From contig NZ_CP029197.1 of the NCBI RefSeq assembly GCF_008639165.1, positions 3,224,001 to 3,288,000 on the forward strand: DNA of 64,000 nt, given 5' to 3'. This document shows, in pieces, positions 62,433 through 64,000 of the stretch (within the stretch, counting starts at the first letter, position 1; each line of letters begins with the position of its first letter). The translations under genes were made by a program, and so were the position numbers. The notes under the pieces were generated by a model. That model saw only the letters and a program-made list of their open reading frames with translations. It was not told where the DNA came from and searched no databases. The DNA comes from Streptomyces venezuelae ATCC 10712 (GTDB lineage: Bacteria > Actinomycetota > Actinomycetes > Streptomycetales > Streptomycetaceae).

Positions 62433-63506
62433 ATGCGACGACGCCCCCTGTTCGCCTCCCTCGCCCTGATCAGGGAGGAGGACCGCCATGTCTGGGGCAC
62501 CTGCGCCGAGGCGGAGGGCTTCTTCGGCGAGCCCGAGTGCGAGAGCTACGAGCTGCGGGGCTGGGTCCCGGAGCCGGCCGGGGCCTCGGCCGACGGGTGG
62601 CTCGGCAGTCGTGTCTGGCTGGTTCCCGAGGACCCCGGCGCCGACGCCTGGCTTCTGTCGGACGTGGAGGCCGCACCGGTGCCGGGCGGGGTCGTGGTGA
62701 CGGGTGGGGACGACTACCTGGGGCCGCCCGAGGAGTACCGGGGGCCGGTCCGGTTGCACGACGGGCGCCGCTGGCTGGGCTCCTGCCGGGAGTTCGCCGC
62801 CGTCGAGCCCCCGCAGTGGCCCGCGCCCCCGCTCGTCCTGCGCGGCCTCGCGCCGGGCGAGGAGCTGCGGCGGGTGCTGACGGAGTCGGGCGGGCGGGAG
62901 GCTGTTCTGGAGAAGGCCGAGCTGGAGCTGCGGGACGGCCGGGGCGAGGTCCTCACCCACCGGTTGTTCTGGGCCGTCGTCCGCGGATGGGAGGCCTCCC
63001 CGCTCGGGGACGGGCTGATCGACCTCACGCTGGACGGGGGGTTCCGTCGCCCCGAGCCGCTCTGGGCCCGGGGCGTGTGGGAGCGGTGGCTCGCCGGGCC
63101 GCCGGAGGAGATCGGGGCCTGGGCCGGGCTCGACACCCGGCGCCGGGGGGCCTGGCACGACCTGGTGCGGGAGCGGGCGGCCCGGCGCGTCCTCGGGGAC
63201 CGGCCGGCGGGGACGGCGTACGAGCTGGACGGGCGGCACGTCACCGACGAGCCGGGCCTCTGGCTGGCGCTCGGCGAGGCGGTGAACGGACCCGGCGGCT
63301 ACTTCGGCGGGGACTTCCACGCCCTCCACGACTGCCTGGGCGGCGACTTCGGCTTCACCGCACCGGCCACCCTGACCTGGCGGAACGCCGACGTGGCCCG
63401 CGCGCACCTGTCCCGGGCCCTGGCCCCGGAGGGCGAGCCGTACGACCTGTTCGCGGCCGTCGTCGACGCCCTGGAGCAGGACGGGATGCGCGTCGTCCTC
63501 GCGTGA
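62433..63506 (+). CDS. Protein with C-terminal barstar domain
   Basis: 357 residues. Residues about 262-357 match barstar, the inhibitor of barnase-type RNases: YELDGRHVTDEPGLWLALGE, VNGPGGYFGGDFHALHDCLG and LTWRNADVARAHLSRALAPE. The typical Tyr-Phe-Gly-Gly-Asp-Phe-His helix and Asp-Cys-Leu are there. Residues 1-260 are unrecognised, acidic and Trp/Leu-rich with EEYRGPVRLHDGRRW and RGVWERWLAGPPEEIGAW. No toxin RNase gene lies within the window. ATG 62433 has GAGGAA about 12 bases before it. Confidence 0.8.
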   Translation: MRRRPLFASLALIREEDRHVWGTCAEAEGFFGEPECESYELRGWVPEPAGASADGWLGSRVWLVPEDPGADAWLLSDVEAAPVPGGVVVTGGDDYLGPPEEYRGPVRLHDGRRWLGSCREFAAVEPPQWPAPPLVLRGLAPGEELRRVLTESGGREAVLEKAELELRDGRGEVLTHRLFWAVVRGWEASPLGDGLIDLTLDGGFRRPEPLWARGVWERWLAGPPEEIGAWAGLDTRRRGAWHDLVRERAARRVLGDRPAGTAYELDGRHVTDEPGLWLALGEAVNGPGGYFGGDFHALHDCLGGDFGFTAPATLTWRNADVARAHLSRALAPEGEPYDLFAAVVDALEQDGMRVVLA

Positions 63507-63524
63507 GGCGCCCCGGTCCACGCG

Positions 63525-63561
63525 GAGGAGGCGCACCCGGCGTGGCCGGGTGCGCCTCCTC
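63525..63561. terminator. Bidirectional terminator between the barstar and CsbD genes
   Basis: A perfect 17-bp stem, GAGGAGGCGCACCCGGC at 63525-63541 and its complement at 63545-63561, loop GTG. It lies between convergent stops. Confidence 0.87.
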
Positions 63562-63587
63562 GGCACAGCACGCGAAGGACGGACGCG

Positions 63588-63773
63588 TCAGGCGTCGTAG
63601 TCCTGGTCGAGACGGTCCTGGGCCTCCTGCTGGGCCCTGCGCGTCTCGTCGTCGGAGCGGCCGCGGCCCTTGGACGCGCGCTCGGACGCCTCGTCCTTCG
63701 CCTTGCCCATGGCCTGCTTGGCCTGCTGCTTCATCTGCTCCGACTTGTCCTTGAACTGGTCTGCCATGCCCAT
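63588..63773 (-). CDS. CsbD-like small stress protein
   Basis: 61 residues, highly charged and helical: MADQFKDKSEQMKQQAKQAM then GKAKDEASERASKGRGRSDD. It resembles CsbD/YjbJ-type general-stress proteins and the microaggregate-binding proteins of actinobacteria. ATG 63773 follows AGGAG by 9 bases; ATG 63767 is an alternative. No partner is obvious. Function in general stress is only inferred from the family. Confidence 0.75.
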   Translation of the reverse strand: MGMADQFKDKSEQMKQQAKQAMGKAKDEASERASKGRGRSDDETRRAQQEAQDRLDQDYDA

Positions 63774-63905
63774 GAAGGTTCACTCCTAGAAGGGTGTGAG
63801 GGGGACGGAGGCGAGCTGCCTCCTGGGCCTCGACCAGCCTTGCACGAGCGAACATTCCACGCATTTCGATCAGTTACGGAGTGCGACCGTGCGGCGGAAC
63901 CCCCC

Positions 63906-64000
63906 TCAGCGGGCCGCCGGACCGCTCGCCCGCGCCTCCTCGTCGGCCGCGCCGCCCGCGCCCACCAGGCCCTTGGACACCGAGCCGAGCCTCGGCCCGA
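63906..64000 (-). CDS. C-terminal fragment of an unidentified gene
   Basis: The last 31 codons (GPRLGSVSKGLVGAGGAADE then EARASGPAAR and stop) of a gene cut by the right edge. Codon use fits Streptomyces coding sequence on the minus strand. The peptide is too short and generic to identify. The gap 63774-63905 before it shows nothing except the CsbD leader. Confidence 0.4.
   Translation of the reverse strand, partial: GPRLGSVSKGLVGAGGAADEEARASGPAAR

Overview
The window is high-GC actinobacterial DNA of Streptomyces type. Codons favour G or C at position 3, GTG starts are common, many genes overlap by 4 bases (ATGA/GTGA), and there are two stand-alone NarL-type regulators, an SsgA-like protein, a class E sortase substrate (LAETG), a resuscitation-promoting factor and a protein O-mannosyltransferase. 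From memory, the order prs, rplY, pth, ppc, desaturase, tam/tamR, gal operon, ispE/rsmA/rpf, rsmI, pmt, PBP resembles the conserved chromosomal core of Streptomyces; this was not checked by a search.

Layout. 1-5.9 kb: end of prs, ribosomal protein L25 (rplY), peptidyl-tRNA hydrolase, a small membrane protein, a sortase-anchored surface protein with PGTET repeats, and PEP carboxylase. 6-11.2 kb: acyl desaturase with a TetR regulator, a secreted FG-GAP beta-propeller, and trans-aconitate methyltransferase divergent from tamR with clear operator palindromes between them. 11.2-16.2 kb: galTEK operon flanked by two NarL-type regulators, one with a degenerate receiver. 16.4-26.9 kb: two paralogous membrane-anchored beta-propellers, an ABC-F ATPase, a transmembrane Ser/Thr kinase, an acyltransferase and a secreted propeller. 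26.9-34.3 kb: ispE-rsmA-rpf-tatD, a zinc-ribbon protein, rsmI, and divergent pmt.

34.3-43.1 kb: an integrated mobile element of about 8.75 kb. An 85-bp near-perfect direct repeat shows that it inserted into the 3' end of pmt and restored the pmt reading frame. It carries an AAA kinase plus GntR pair on one strand and, on the other, a translationally coupled chain HTH-HTH-HNH-SF3-like replication ATPase, then xis, a tyrosine integrase and an orphan cargo gene next to attR. No transfer (TraB/FtsK), capsid or packaging gene is present. A 1.3-kb non-coding end and a second cluster beside the replication gene hold iteron-like repeats, and CTAG, rare elsewhere in the window, is common here. It looks like a minimal replicating integrative element: either a transfer-less relative of the pSAM2-type AICEs or a phage-satellite-like island.

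43.1-64 kb: penicillin-binding protein, two YbaK-type deacylases, DMT transporter, SDR, an isoleucine-dioxygenase-like enzyme next to a LysE exporter, an ArsR-type regulator, a serine hydrolase, a CbiMQO-type metal transporter behind a good match to the nickel regulator (Nur) box, an SsgA-like protein, an MMPL exporter with TetR and two perfect operators, a Tricorn-type protease, a GNAT, a barstar-fusion protein, a CsbD-like protein and a truncated gene at the right edge. No tRNA, rRNA or CRISPR array was seen.
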